From NCBI RefSeq assembly GCF_013402915.1, contig NC_050722.1, positions 806,001 to 870,000 on the forward strand: 64,000 nt of DNA, given 5' to 3'. Position numbers and translations under genes: made by a program. Source of the DNA: Zygotorulaspora mrakii. Its lineage: Eukaryota > Ascomycota > Saccharomycetes > Saccharomycetales > Saccharomycetaceae. Positions 30,140 to 39,722 of this stretch are shown here, one piece after another. Numbering within the stretch: the stretch's first letter is position 1; each line of letters opens with the position of its first letter. The notes beneath the pieces were generated by a model, which saw only the letters and a list, made by a program, of their open reading frames with translations, searched no databases and was not told where the DNA came from.

Positions 30140-32047
30140 ATGTTCCGCTACAATACTTCAGAAGCTGCTGTAAGGACCGCTTTCTCAACGGTTTCGAAGA
30201 AGCAGTTGGGGTTCAGATTGGCAAGTAAGAAGACGAGTCCATGGGCGGCTTCAATTGTGGCAAGCTCCATGATTCATAGGAGATATGTTACGCTTTCTAA
30301 TGAGAGACAGGAACCATCCATATCTGATGTAGAAAGTATTCCAAGAGCGAAAGCAGGCAAGAACGCATCGTCACCGTTATCGTCACCATCGGTGAAGTCT
30401 GGTGTCGCTAAGGCTGCCAATGCCTCTGCTAGTAATACTTCTAATGCCTCTAGTGCTGCTAATGCTCCTAATACTCCTAATGCAGCTTCATCATCTGCTG
30501 TACCTCCATCATCTGCTGCATCTTCATCTCCGGCGCCAAATGTGTCGAAACCTAAAAAGACAAAGGAACCACTTATGCAAAGGATTAAGCACGAGATTAA
30601 ACATTATGTAAATGGTACAAAACTTTTGGGATTTGAAATAAAAGTCTCAACAAAATTGCTTTTCAAATTTGTGCAGGGCTATGAGTTAACAAGACGTGAA
30701 ATCAATCAACTGAAGAGAACTATGGGAGATATATTTAGGCTAGTGCCATTCTCAGCTTTTCTCATTATCCCGTTCGCTGAACTGCTGTTGCCGGTGGCTC
30801 TTAAAATTTTCCCAAATCTCTTGCCATCCACTTACGAGTCCGGTAAGGACAAGCAGGCGAAAAGAAACAAACTGATCGAAATTAGAAAAAAAACTTCAGA
30901 TTTCTTGCATGACACACTGGAGGAATCGTCTTTATTGAGTTATAACTCTATTGAAAGCACCGAGAAGAAGAAAACATTTTTGAATTTCTTTAAAAAACTC
31001 TATTCGCCTAAAGATGGCAAGGCCAACGTTTTCACACATGAAGAAATTCTAACAGTTGCCAAAATGTTCAAAAATGACACCGTTTTAGATAATTTATCGA
31101 GACCCCAATTGGTTGCAATGTCAAAATTCATGTCTATCACACCTTTTGGAAATGATAATATGCTGAGATATCAAATTCGTCATTCCTTGAAAAAAATCAT
31201 GGGTGATGATAAAGTTATCGATTATGAGGGCATCAACTCTCTATCGACCGATGAAATTTATCTGGCTTGTGTCTCTAGAGGTGTAAAAGCATATGGTGTA
31301 CCTACTGAAGAGCTTAAGGAAAATCTTAAGGTGTGGTTGGATTTAAGATTAAGGCAAAAAGTACCATCAGTACTACTAGTCCTAAGCTCAACTTACACAT
31401 TTGGTGGATTGGAGAAAAGACATGAAATGAATCAAAAGGCGTACAGCCCTATCGCTGAAGAAAAGGAGAAAAAAAACAGGTACGATGAGCTCATGGATGT
31501 CTATTATGATGGTATTTTACAGGTCTTAAGTTCTATCCCTGATCCAGTATATAATGTCGCAAAATTGGACGTCTCAGAATCCAAATCACCTGCTGCTCCT
31601 ACCCCTCCTGCTACAGTTGCATCCGAACACTCAGACTCTGGCCCAGTTGCGAGTGCGAACGAAGTTTTGAAATCCCTGAAGGAAGCAGGAAAAGAACCAA
31701 ATGATTTCGCTGAAGCTGCTGAAGAAGCGCAACAAGCAACGAAGGCTGCAGAGAAACAACCCTCCGTTGCAGTGAAAACATCAGAACCCGCAAAGGAAGA
31801 ACAAACCGAAGAAGTTGAAAAGCAACACGAAGAAGAAGAGCCTATTTCAAGAACTGATGAGAACGAATTTAAGTTGAATGTTTTGAAGGAGCAAGAAGCC
31901 TTGATCAAAAAGGAACAAGAAGAAGCAAAGGAAAGAACGTCTGCACTTCCTATTTCTGATGATATAACTCTTGATGAAGATGATAAATCACAACCACCAA
32001 TTCCGACTGACCAGGCTCCGGAAACAAAAGTCATCAAGAAGGAATGA
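30140..32047 (+). CDS. MDM38: LETM1-family mitochondrial inner membrane protein Mdm38/Ylh47
   Basis: LETM1 proteins act in K+/H+ exchange and ribosome association at the mitochondrial inner membrane. The 635-residue protein starts with a basic Ser/Arg-rich presequence, then an Ala/Ser/Asn-rich linker (about 75-135). The LETM1 domain (about 145-425) carries a membrane segment [11 protein letters not shown] near 213-225, followed by [15 protein letters not shown], and a ribosome-binding-like region with R-H-S-L-K-K-I. The C-terminal part is an acidic, Ala/Glu/Lys-rich coiled-coil, longer than needed for the core fold. S. cerevisiae has two versions, MDM38 (YOL027C, 573) and YLH47; position beside MIM1 (YOL026C) and a YAP7-like gene (YOL028C) favours Mdm38. 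Confidence 0.92.
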   Translation: MFRYNTSEAAVRTAFSTVSKKQLGFRLASKKTSPWAASIVASSMIHRRYVTLSNERQEPSISDVESIPRAKAGKNASSPLSSPSVKSGVAKAANASASNTSNASSAANAPNTPNAASSSAVPPSSAASSSPAPNVSKPKKTKEPLMQRIKHEIKHYVNGTKLLGFEIKVSTKLLFKFVQGYELTRREINQLKRTMGDIFRLVPFSAFLIIPFAELLLPVALKIFPNLLPSTYESGKDKQAKRNKLIEIRKKTSDFLHDTLEESSLLSYNSIESTEKKKTFLNFFKKLYSPKDGKANVFTHEEILTVAKMFKNDTVLDNLSRPQLVAMSKFMSITPFGNDNMLRYQIRHSLKKIMGDDKVIDYEGINSLSTDEIYLACVSRGVKAYGVPTEELKENLKVWLDLRLRQKVPSVLLVLSSTYTFGGLEKRHEMNQKAYSPIAEEKEKKNRYDELMDVYYDGILQVLSSIPDPVYNVAKLDVSESKSPAAPTPPATVASEHSDSGPVASANEVLKSLKEAGKEPNDFAEAAEEAQQATKAAEKQPSVAVKTSEPAKEEQTEEVEKQHEEEEPISRTDENEFKLNVLKEQEALIKKEQEEAKERTSALPISDDITLDEDDKSQPPIPTDQAPETKVIKKE

Positions 32048-32491
32048 AGGCCATATCTGTGATCTATTTATTTATTTATTGCTTTCCCTCAGCTGGTTGT
32101 CTTATCAAATATATTCCTTATATAAAATGTTCAAAAACATACATACCATAGTAATAACAGAAGGTAAATATTCTATGATCGTGATAATTGCCGACGTTGT
32201 AGTTGGACGGGCTTTTTCTTGCATTGACATGACTATAAAATGGGTGCCATGTTCAGCTTTTCACCCTACTTTTTCTCCCGCTTGACTACAAAAAGAGTAA
32301 TCCTTCTACAAAGAGAAAGCTATAGCAGAGGATACAAATGGTTTCATCGAAGAACATTCAAAACGGATTCCGCATTCCCCCTACAAATCTTTCAGAATTC
32401 TTTACATAGACTGTTAACAGTTTTCTGAATATAATTTGCTGTCTAGCAGTGAATTCAAGGCCTGGCCCTGGTACGTGGTACGCGGTAAAGC
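32048..32491. promoter_or_regulatory. Intergenic region MDM38 / YAP5-YAP7
   Basis: About 440 bp between co-oriented genes, containing the MDM38 3' end and the promoter of the HapX-like gene. A TATA-like TATAAAA is at about 32232-32239. No gene or repeat is seen. Confidence 0.35.
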
Positions 32492-34102
32492 ATGAAGGCC
32501 AGATCAGAACCTCTCTTCAACAAATATGCTAAACTTGTTCCTAAAAATCCAATTGAGACCGAATTAGCAATGTCAAAGGTTCATCTTTCGAAGAACTGGA
32601 AGATCCCACCTCGTTTGAAGCCAGGGAGGCGTCCTGATCCTCGCAGCGATGTTAAGAACACATTAGGGAATGAAACAGAACCAAATGGCAAGGAAAGCAA
32701 TGGTTTTGAGTATGCTTCTCAAGAAAAAAGGAAAATTCAGAATAGGGATGCCCAGAGAGCATATAGGGAACGGCGTGCCAATAGAATCGATGAGCTGGAG
32801 GGAACTGTCGAGACCCTTCAAAATATGGTAAAATCTTGGAGAAAAAAGTGTAAGGCCACTCAGGAGGAGCTTTTGCAGAGTAACAAGATTATCTATAATT
32901 TGCGAAAAGAAAACAAGCAGTTGAAAGATAATGTAGAGCAGCTAGAATTAAAGACAGCTTCAAAAGCACTTACGAAGACTCCCCGCAGAGTGAAGAAAAC
33001 ATCCATTTCTCCCGCTCAATCTTCCGATAGCAACGAAAGTAACACCTGTAGTAATGATAGCATGTTGTTCCTGAATCCTGTGTTACAAAATGTCATAAAA
33101 AATTTCAAGCCCATGAAAGCTGTCACATTAAAGAAACGTAAAATCTCAACGCTATCACAGCCTTCATTATTCGAAGATTCCGCTACTACGCCAGTTTCAT
33201 ACAACAGGTCATCTTCATTGTCAAGAAGCTCTGAGATAACGGTGTCTCCAGATGGTAAATGCGGGTTCTGTTCAGATTCTACTACATGTGTTTGTAAAGA
33301 GTTAGAAAAGGAAGCCCAAGAAGTCAAGCTAAAGGATGGTTGCAATGGAAACATTGCTACATGCTTTCGTTGCAGTTCCAAAGTGGAAACGCTGGAGAAG
33401 TTGAAAGGGAACTGTGACGTGTCAAGGGAGTCTGGCGTTATATGTCCTTCAAGTCCCCTGATCACCCATTCGAAAAAGAAACGTTTGAAACTTAACGATG
33501 CCAGTTGCATCGATAAACCTCCAAGCGTTTCATCCCACAAATTAGTGGGACATGCTGACGAGAGTGAAGAAAAAAAAAAAGATGACGATTCCCTCAATAT
33601 TTTTGAGATTTCTGATCGATCGAGACCAAATACCTTGAGTTCAGAGTCAAGTCCAGATTCACGAGATAATTCCCTAGCTGTTTCAATAGTCAGAGCTGCT
33701 CGCGATGCCTCAGGGCTAATTAAAAATGATGAGGTCACGCGGACCCAAATCGGGAAGACATGTAGAGGTTTGGAGCCTGGGTCGTGCGTTCAATGTCGAG
33801 CCGATCCACAAAGTGCAATTTTCTGTAAAACGGTGTGTACACGAGATAAGGAACAGAAACTCAATGGTTCTCAGTCGAATCCTGTACAAAGGCCTTCTGA
33901 AGTAATACCTATCAGTGATGCATATCAAAGGGTAAGGAAATACATGAAATTGAAAAATATGTGCGAAGACCAGGTAGGCCCCTCGACTTTACCAGTCTCA
34001 TTGCATAAGGTAGCATCGGATCTACGAATAAGTGATAGAGAAGTTGAAAGAAGAAGTGTTGACGATGCTATTAAGGAGTTAGATAAAAATGCTATGGAGT
34101 AA
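32492..34102 (+). CDS. YAP5: HapX-like bZIP iron regulator (ancestor of Yap5/Yap7)
   Basis: This 536-residue bZIP protein combines three modules. Residues 33-48 (S-K-N-W-K-I-P-P-R-L-K-P-G-R-R-P) match the Hap4-like motif that docks on the CCAAT-binding Hap2/3/5 complex. The basic region (79-99, N-R-D-A-Q-R-A-Y-R-E-R) is the Yap type and is followed by a leucine-zipper coiled coil to about 150. Cysteine-rich motif one is C-G-F-C-S-D-S-T-T-C-V-C at 257-268, and a second cluster C432-x-x-C435 with C445 and C449 lies at 424-449; a C-x-x-C pair also occurs at 291-294. Such clusters bind Fe-S in Yap5 and HapX. S. cerevisiae Yap5 (YIR018W) and Yap7 (YOL028C) are 245 residues each, so this protein is more than twice as long. 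It probably controls iron-excess or heme-protein genes; direction of regulation is inferred. Confidence 0.88.
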   Translation: MKARSEPLFNKYAKLVPKNPIETELAMSKVHLSKNWKIPPRLKPGRRPDPRSDVKNTLGNETEPNGKESNGFEYASQEKRKIQNRDAQRAYRERRANRIDELEGTVETLQNMVKSWRKKCKATQEELLQSNKIIYNLRKENKQLKDNVEQLELKTASKALTKTPRRVKKTSISPAQSSDSNESNTCSNDSMLFLNPVLQNVIKNFKPMKAVTLKKRKISTLSQPSLFEDSATTPVSYNRSSSLSRSSEITVSPDGKCGFCSDSTTCVCKELEKEAQEVKLKDGCNGNIATCFRCSSKVETLEKLKGNCDVSRESGVICPSSPLITHSKKKRLKLNDASCIDKPPSVSSHKLVGHADESEEKKKDDDSLNIFEISDRSRPNTLSSESSPDSRDNSLAVSIVRAARDASGLIKNDEVTRTQIGKTCRGLEPGSCVQCRADPQSAIFCKTVCTRDKEQKLNGSQSNPVQRPSEVIPISDAYQRVRKYMKLKNMCEDQVGPSTLPVSLHKVASDLRISDREVERRSVDDAIKELDKNAME

Positions 34103-34268
34103 AATATAAATCAAAATGTTTAAAAGGCGTAATATAAGAAAATAAAGTAAATATGTATGGAATTTTTGGTAGAACTGGGTAGTTCACAAAACTTAAAATG
34201 TAATAACTCATTTAATATATAAACAATCGATAAGAAAAAAGTGTAAACAATAGTAAAATTTGGTACCG

Positions 34269-35687
34269 CTAGAACATCATGTTGAACATTTCGCATATTA
34301 TTTGGAAGAATAAGGGAGTCTCTAGAACTGCTGCCGAACCTCTTGAACTGCTTGAACTTTCTCTGGAAGATGATGATGATGATGATGGAGTTGCGGAAGA
34401 ACTGGAAATCCCGCTTGAAGAAGCAGCTGAGGAAGTAGAAGAAGAGGATGATGATGAGGATGATGATGAAGATGAACTCGAGGAGGAGTCGTCATCATTG
34501 TCAGAGGCATCGTTATAACAACTATCTTGAGTGAGGAACCCAGTTCCTTGCGCAGCACCTGCTCCACTTCTAAAATAAGCAGAGGCAGCACTGGGCATCT
34601 CTGGAATAGTGTTATTTGCTTCCCATGTACCTGCATCATAATCTGGGCAACTAGAATGATCATTTGACGTCGAGTAACCGCCGCCGCCAGAAGGGTTGGA
34701 AGTGTTACCATATTCATATTTCAGATTATAGAAGTCTGGTAACCTGGTAACCTCAGTTTCACTTTCAATTTGAACCAAACCGTATCTGTTATCTTCATTA
34801 GAGTACTCATACACCAAACCACCAGAGAAAACCGAAGACATCCGAGAAGAATAAATGGAGCCAATTTCAGTAAACGGTCTTGAACTGGGAACCTCATTGC
34901 ATCCGAATTCACTCAAAAAAATGGGAACCGAATAATCCTGATAAATTTGCATCTTAGTAGAGTATCCCGAAACTTGAAATGAAGATCTACCGCACCATGA
35001 ATAGTCATTGACACCGAACATATCAATTCTAGCATCTGCATCATCACCGCAATTGAAGTATTCCGCAACTAGTTGTCTATTAGAAGATATATCAGCGGCC
35101 GAGTACCCAACAGGAATTCTCCTATAGCCTCTAGTTCTGATGTACCTCTTCATATCTCTCACAACAGATTTCACATATGGTGCGGTATAGGTGTTATTCA
35201 CCTGGTTGATAACTTCATTTCCAGCAAAGAATCCAAGGACATTGTCATAATTGGCGAAGGCATCCACAGTTGCAAAGATGCTCTGCAAATAGTCAGTGTT
35301 ATAGGAACAATTTGGGTTGCTACGAGAAATTGAACTATCAGGTGTATTGACATCAAGGATTAAATATATGCCTGCATGCTGTAGCATTTCCATGCATTCT
35401 TGATGGTCTAAACTATTATCAACGGTATAGACTCTAATTGTGTTGATGCCCAATTCTTGGAAGACTGGAATATCTCTTCTGCAGATAGTAGGAGAAGCTA
35501 ACGGATCTGTCAAATTCGAAGACCCACCTGGCTGGTAATCAACACCTCTGATATAAAATCTTTCACCAGTTGCTGAATTGAAGAAAGCGTTGCCGGTTAT
35601 ATTGATTGCTGAACTGTTAGTGTCATTAGCACACCTTGCAAATCCAACCAAAAATAGAAGGCCTACAAATGAAGCGAATGAAACCAT
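34269..35687 (-). CDS. GAS5: Beta-1,3-glucanosyltransferase, GH72 family (Gas5)
   Basis: Gas5 elongates and remodels beta-1,3-glucan at the cell surface. The 472-residue protein (S. cerevisiae YOL030W, 484) has a signal peptide (about 1-19) and a GH72 barrel (about 28-330) with Y-I-R-G-V-D-Y-Q-P-G-G-S and I-N-T-I-R-V-Y-T-V-D. The catalytic glutamates are in G-N-E-V-I-N (about 157-162) and S-E-F-G-C (about 265-269). A short Cys region follows, then a long polyserine tract (about 405-450). The C-terminal tail is only weakly and briefly hydrophobic (E-T-P-L-F-F-Q-I-I-C) and includes acidic Glu, so the GPI signal looks atypical. The CBM43 module of Gas1/Gas2 is absent, as in Gas5. Confidence 0.95.
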   Translation of the reverse strand: MVSFASFVGLLFLVGFARCANDTNSSAINITGNAFFNSATGERFYIRGVDYQPGGSSNLTDPLASPTICRRDIPVFQELGINTIRVYTVDNSLDHQECMEMLQHAGIYLILDVNTPDSSISRSNPNCSYNTDYLQSIFATVDAFANYDNVLGFFAGNEVINQVNNTYTAPYVKSVVRDMKRYIRTRGYRRIPVGYSAADISSNRQLVAEYFNCGDDADARIDMFGVNDYSWCGRSSFQVSGYSTKMQIYQDYSVPIFLSEFGCNEVPSSRPFTEIGSIYSSRMSSVFSGGLVYEYSNEDNRYGLVQIESETEVTRLPDFYNLKYEYGNTSNPSGGGGYSTSNDHSSCPDYDAGTWEANNTIPEMPSAASAYFRSGAGAAQGTGFLTQDSCYNDASDNDDDSSSSSSSSSSSSSSSSSTSSAASSSGISSSSATPSSSSSSSRESSSSSRGSAAVLETPLFFQIICEMFNMMF

Positions 35688-35973
35688 TTGATTACAACCT
35701 GACTAGAGGAACAAAAGGAAACACAATTGCTCACGAGCGACAATTAGGGATTGCTTAGCAACAGGATTAATATTTTATAATCAAAATCACTAAAGATGCT
35801 CTTTGTTCAAATCGTTTTCTGTTTTGTTTTTGTTTTTGTTTTTTGTTTGCATCGAAATCATTTTTTTCTTTTTCACTTTTTCATTCTTCAGGAAACTATC
35901 TTTTTGGGAACAACCAGGGTGATCTGAAGAATGCGCGGAACAATCGAAGATTACACAGAGGATTAAAAAAAAT

Positions 35974-36045
35974 GCTTCCAACCAGAGTCGAACTGATGAT
36001 CTCCACATTACTAGTGTGGCGCCTTACCAACTTGGCCATAGAAGC
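35974..36045 (-). tRNA. tRNA-Thr (AGT)
   Basis: A 72-nt cloverleaf read on the minus strand, with acceptor GCTTCTA pairing to TGGAAGC by wobble-tolerant pairs, an anticodon loop with AGT, and B-box AGTTCGACTCT. It closely resembles S. cerevisiae tRNA-Thr(AGU). A run of A on the + strand at 35965-35972 gives the Pol III terminator. Solo LTR A begins 73 bp upstream of its 5' end. Confidence 0.94.
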
Positions 36046-36118
36046 TCTAAAACACGTTGTCCTTGAGAGAACTTTGTTGTGTATGTAGGATTTATTGAGG
36101 GGGATGTTGCTGGACGAT

Positions 36119-36636
36119 TGTTGGCATTATCGAGGAAATAATATTTGGTAAGAATGTTTTCTTCGGCGTTGTCGATAGTAACTTGGTTTGACATTGATGA
36201 TGATACTATGATATTCAATTATAGAGATATATAATTCCTTGATTTTCTATATCATGAATTGAGATAAAACTAATTGAACTTGGATTAATATCTGGAAAAT
36301 ACGTCAGTATTTATACCTAATACTTCGCGCCTATTGAACCATAAGAGAGGACGACGAGGGAAGAATTTTCATCGTCATCACACCATTGCTAGTCCCATAG
36401 AATCCACAGTACAACTGTTATTTCATGTTCCATGCCATAGACTCCTTCGTAGTCAGACTCCTGAGTTGTAAACGTCTCGTGATAGATTATCATCCGATAT
36501 CTTTCCATTATCGATTGACATTCTGTTAGGGTTTCATCTGACTTCGTTTATTTTGTTTTACAGACCAATTGTCTCTTTCTGATTCTTATAAGTCATCTCT
36601 TTAATATATCTTACAATATCGATTTATATTTCAACA
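36119..36636 (+). mobile_element. Solo LTR A of a Ty-like retrotransposon
   Basis: About 518 bp from TGTTGG to TTCAACA, the usual TG...CA termini. It is alignable over almost all its length with LTRs B and C, including the shared segment around ATATATAATTCCTTG and the TATTTATACCTAA promoter-like core. No internal retrotransposon sequence is attached. The flanking five bases (ACGAT and TCAAT) are not an identical target duplication, so the exact edges or the insertion history are uncertain. Confidence 0.82.
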
Positions 36637-36881
36637 TCAATAATTGCACCATATGTCGACTGGAAAATATTGAGACTCTCTTTAAGTGGTAAACTTCAGC
36701 TCTTTTTGTCTTGCTAATTCTCATGTATGCGCCGAAGATCCTAAGTCACTTTAGACGCGTTGCCAATTTTTTGTTTCATCAATGCAACGAACATGTTAGA
36801 AACGAGTCTAAATGACAGATTCAGTGTAACATACTTACGTTACAAGCGTTCAAGTCGGACTGGTGCTGATAAAGTAGCTTA

Positions 36882-37781
36882 ATGATCGGGTTGTTTCTGA
36901 ATAATACCCTTAATCCATGTGGTTTAGGTGGAAACTTTTTTTCTTTCCGCAATGTGCGCCTATTGTCGATGTTAGGAACATTGAGACCTTCTGAAGGAGC
37001 AGTTAAAAAATATAGAAGGGTGGGTAGAGGTCCTTCAAGTTCTAAAGGTAAAACTTCAGGTAGGGGTCAAAAAGGTCAAAAGGCGCGCGGTAAAGTGAAA
37101 TCATGGTTTGAGGGTGGTCAAACTCCACTGTACAAGTTATTTCCGAAAATTGGGTTTACCAATGCCAATGCAAGACCACTTAAAGAATTGAGTTTAGAGA
37201 AAATTCAATGGTTTCACAGTGTGGGAAGACTTACTTTGAAAGAAGGAGAAGTTCTTGATATGAAAAAAATGAGAGATGTCGGACTTGTGACCGGCTCGAT
37301 TAAGCATGGTATTAAAATATTAGGCAATGGTAAGACAAGTTATAATCTTCCAATCAAGATTGAGGCCTCGAAAGCTACCTCAGAATCCCTCAAGGCTATA
37401 GAAAGTGCAGGCGGGGATTTCACCGCTCGATACTATAACAGGTTAGGCTTGAGAGCACATTTATCACCCAACTGGTTTCTGAATAAAAGGGGAAGAATTC
37501 CATTACAGGCAAGACCAACCAGAAGAAAAGATATTGAATATTACAGTGATGAATCTAGGAAAGGTTATTTAGTCAAGGAAAGTCATGACTTGTTACAGCA
37601 AATTGATGAAGCAAAACGAAGCGGTGCTTCAAACATTGCAAGGAAAGCAGGCAAGAGGAGTGCACTTAGAGCACAACTAGACGATATCACAAAAGATATC
37701 TCGTATAGCAGCTCCACACCATTCAATATCGACTCAAATATAATGACAATGGAAGACTTTAAACAGTTGAAGAGTAAATAG
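36882..37781 (+). CDS. MRPL10: Mitochondrial ribosomal protein uL15m (Mrpl10)
   Basis: This 299-residue mitochondrial large-subunit protein (S. cerevisiae YNL284C, 322) has a short presequence (about 1-30) followed by the L15 signature: [20 protein letters not shown] near 43-62, then K-G-Q-K-A-R-G and [14 protein letters not shown]. The C-terminal half has the mitochondria-specific extension with [11 protein letters not shown] and H-D-L-L-Q-Q-I. It stands between LTR A/tRNA-Thr and a YOL107W homologue. That placement fits an ancestral YNL28x/YOL10x neighbourhood, because WSC2 (YNL283C) and WSC3 (YOL105C) are sister genes in S. cerevisiae. Confidence 0.95.
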   Translation: MIGLFLNNTLNPCGLGGNFFSFRNVRLLSMLGTLRPSEGAVKKYRRVGRGPSSSKGKTSGRGQKGQKARGKVKSWFEGGQTPLYKLFPKIGFTNANARPLKELSLEKIQWFHSVGRLTLKEGEVLDMKKMRDVGLVTGSIKHGIKILGNGKTSYNLPIKIEASKATSESLKAIESAGGDFTARYYNRLGLRAHLSPNWFLNKRGRIPLQARPTRRKDIEYYSDESRKGYLVKESHDLLQQIDEAKRSGASNIARKAGKRSALRAQLDDITKDISYSSSTPFNIDSNIMTMEDFKQLKSK

Positions 37782-37857
37782 AAGTTCTACATAGTAAACA
37801 TTTCCTGTAAATAATATTCCCCAAGGTAAAAAAACAAAAAACAGAAGAGGTTAAGAT

Positions 37858-38862
37858 TTATGGCTCAACCATTCGCTCTTGAAGAATTTGAAGTGCAAGT
37901 TGTTTGCGTCTCTCTTCAGTTGTATTCGTAATTTTTTTGGCACCTCTATGCTCAGCAACGCTGTTACCTCTGTCGATGTCGTCAATTTCAAATGATCGTA
38001 CAATTTTGAGTCTGACAGATAGAATGTTGTATGTAAAATCGAAAATTGGTCTCAATACCGGTTTGATAAGATCTGGGAAAAAATAAATTAGTTGAAAAGT
38101 GTCTGAAGCGTCACCGAGGAGGCAGTCTCCGGTATTCTCAAAATTAATCTGCAAAACCTGGTAAAACCTTAAGTATGTCCAGGATGAGAAAAAAGTTATC
38201 CAAATAGACAGCAGTTGCGCAAAGTGGTGAAAGACAAACAGTTGCGAAAATGTCAAGATGAACATAATGAATATAGGTAAAAGCTTAAACCTAAAATTTT
38301 TGGAAAAATATCCCAAATTTTTCAGTCGGAATATCGTGGTCTCTGGATACAGTTGTTTGAGTATTATTGGGAATCCAATAATCATGGTATAGTTTCCGTC
38401 CAATGGTGAGTTCAAATCTATGGCGGGGAAAAAGAGCGACAAAGTAGCAGTAATTGTAACTGTTAACATGTTGGTCAATGATCCAATTATAAGGACAAAC
38501 TTTAATAGCTCTTTTGAGCTGTTCCAACTTCTTTCAATGTGAGATCCGCCAATAAGTAAAAAAACTAAATTGGCTATCGCTTTCCAAATCTTGACATCGA
38601 TCAAATTCGATAAAACAATCGAGTATGGATACTTAAGCAGTGTTGCTGGAATTAATTGTAGTATAGGGGAGACGATGGAACTGAACTCCAGATTGTCATC
38701 GCTCTTTTCCAGCTTGTTGTATGTAGATCGTCTCAGAACATACAAAGTTGTTGAGAATATTGTATAGCTTAACGTTAAGAATTGTGTGGCACCCGGCACA
38801 TCTCTGATATTTAATAGAGATTTTGACGTATTAATCTCAATGAACCTAGAATTCCAGTGCAT
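37858..38862 (-). CDS. TMEM115/rhomboid-like Golgi membrane protein, YOL107W-like
   Basis: This 334-residue polytopic protein belongs to the TMEM115 (DUF1751) family, a rhomboid-like Golgi group without known catalysis. It has about five to six hydrophobic helices between residues 15 and 240 and the diagnostic S-S-W-T-Y-L-R-F-Y-Q. Further on are Y-F-F-P-D-L-I-K-P-V-L and, near the end, E-E-R-R-K-Q-L-A-L-Q-I-L-Q-E-R, all shared with human TMEM115. S. cerevisiae YOL107W (342 residues) is the match. An in-frame ATG exists at 38988, but it would begin 14 bp from the tRNA-Arg gene, leaving no promoter, so I use 38862. It is next to INO4 (YOL108C) as in S. cerevisiae. Confidence 0.85.
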   Translation of the reverse strand: MHWNSRFIEINTSKSLLNIRDVPGATQFLTLSYTIFSTTLYVLRRSTYNKLEKSDDNLEFSSIVSPILQLIPATLLKYPYSIVLSNLIDVKIWKAIANLVFLLIGGSHIERSWNSSKELLKFVLIIGSLTNMLTVTITATLSLFFPAIDLNSPLDGNYTMIIGFPIILKQLYPETTIFRLKNLGYFSKNFRFKLLPIFIMFILTFSQLFVFHHFAQLLSIWITFFSSWTYLRFYQVLQINFENTGDCLLGDASDTFQLIYFFPDLIKPVLRPIFDFTYNILSVRLKIVRSFEIDDIDRGNSVAEHRGAKKITNTTEERRKQLALQILQERMVEP

Positions 38863-39001
38863 TATTATTACACTTTCCGTCCTCTCTGGTTGTTGAGTAG
38901 TGAAACTTATGTGAGAAAATAGGGTTGGACTGTGTAAAATCTGCAAGCAGGTCTTGCATTCATTCACCCCACAGTTAAAAATAAGCATCCAAAGTAAAAA
39001 A

Positions 39002-39073
39002 CACTCACGGTGGGGGTCGAACCCACAATCTTCTGATTAGAAGTCAGACGCGTTGCCATTACGCCACGCGAGC
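39002..39073 (-). tRNA. tRNA-Arg (TCT)
   Basis: A 72-nt minus-strand cloverleaf, nearly identical to S. cerevisiae tRNA-Arg(UCU). The anticodon loop CTTCTAA reads TCT and the B-box is GGTTCGACCCC. It has no intron. It lies between the YOL107W-like gene and LTR B. Confidence 0.96.
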
Positions 39074-39155
39074 TTATAACTTGTATAGTAAGTGAAGTAT
39101 CTTTCACATAATACTGCATGTTACGGTCGTGTGCAGGATGTAAAGTGTCTTCTTT

Positions 39156-39722
39156 TGTTGAGTACCAATTAAATAAACTCAATAATTTTTATTTGGAAAG
39201 GATGTTTTCTTCGGAGTTGTTGATAGTATTTGGAAAAAATGGTTTCTTCGGAGTTAGTGATGATAACTTGGTTTGACATTGATGATAATACTATGACATT
39301 CAATTATAGAGATATATAATTCCTTGGTTTCCTATATCATGAATTGAGATAAAACTAATTGAACGTGGATTAATATCTGGAAAATACGTCAGTATTTATA
39401 CCTAACATTTCGCACCTATTGAACCATAAGAGAGGACGACGAGTGAAGAATTTTCATCGTCATCACACCATTGCTAGTCCCATAGAATCCACAGTACAAC
39501 TGTTATTTCATGTTCCATGCCATAGACTCCTTCGTAGTCGGACTCCTGAGTTGTAAACGTCTCGCGATAGACTGTCATCCGATATCTTTCCAGGATCGAT
39601 TGACATTCTGTTAGGGCTTCATCTGGCTTCGTTTATTTTGTTTTACAGACCAATTGTCTTGTTTCTGATGCTTATAAGTCATCTCTTTAATATATCTTAC
39701 AATATCGATCTATATTTCAACA
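39156..39722 (+). mobile_element. Solo LTR B of the same Ty-like family
   Basis: About 567 bp from TGTTGA to TTCAACA, oriented as LTR A and starting 82 bp upstream of tRNA-Arg. Near the 5' end a 37-bp segment is tandemly duplicated (39192-39228 and 39229-39265, with a few differences), explaining its greater length. A stretch of more than 60 bp around 39275-39345 is identical to LTR C. No target-site duplication is obvious. Confidence 0.85.

Noticed and set aside
38863..38988. Upstream ATG (38988) for the YOL107W-like gene
   Set aside because: It leaves 14 bp to tRNA-Arg, so no room for a promoter, and the extra 42 residues lack family similarity. The start at 38862 is preferred but not proven.
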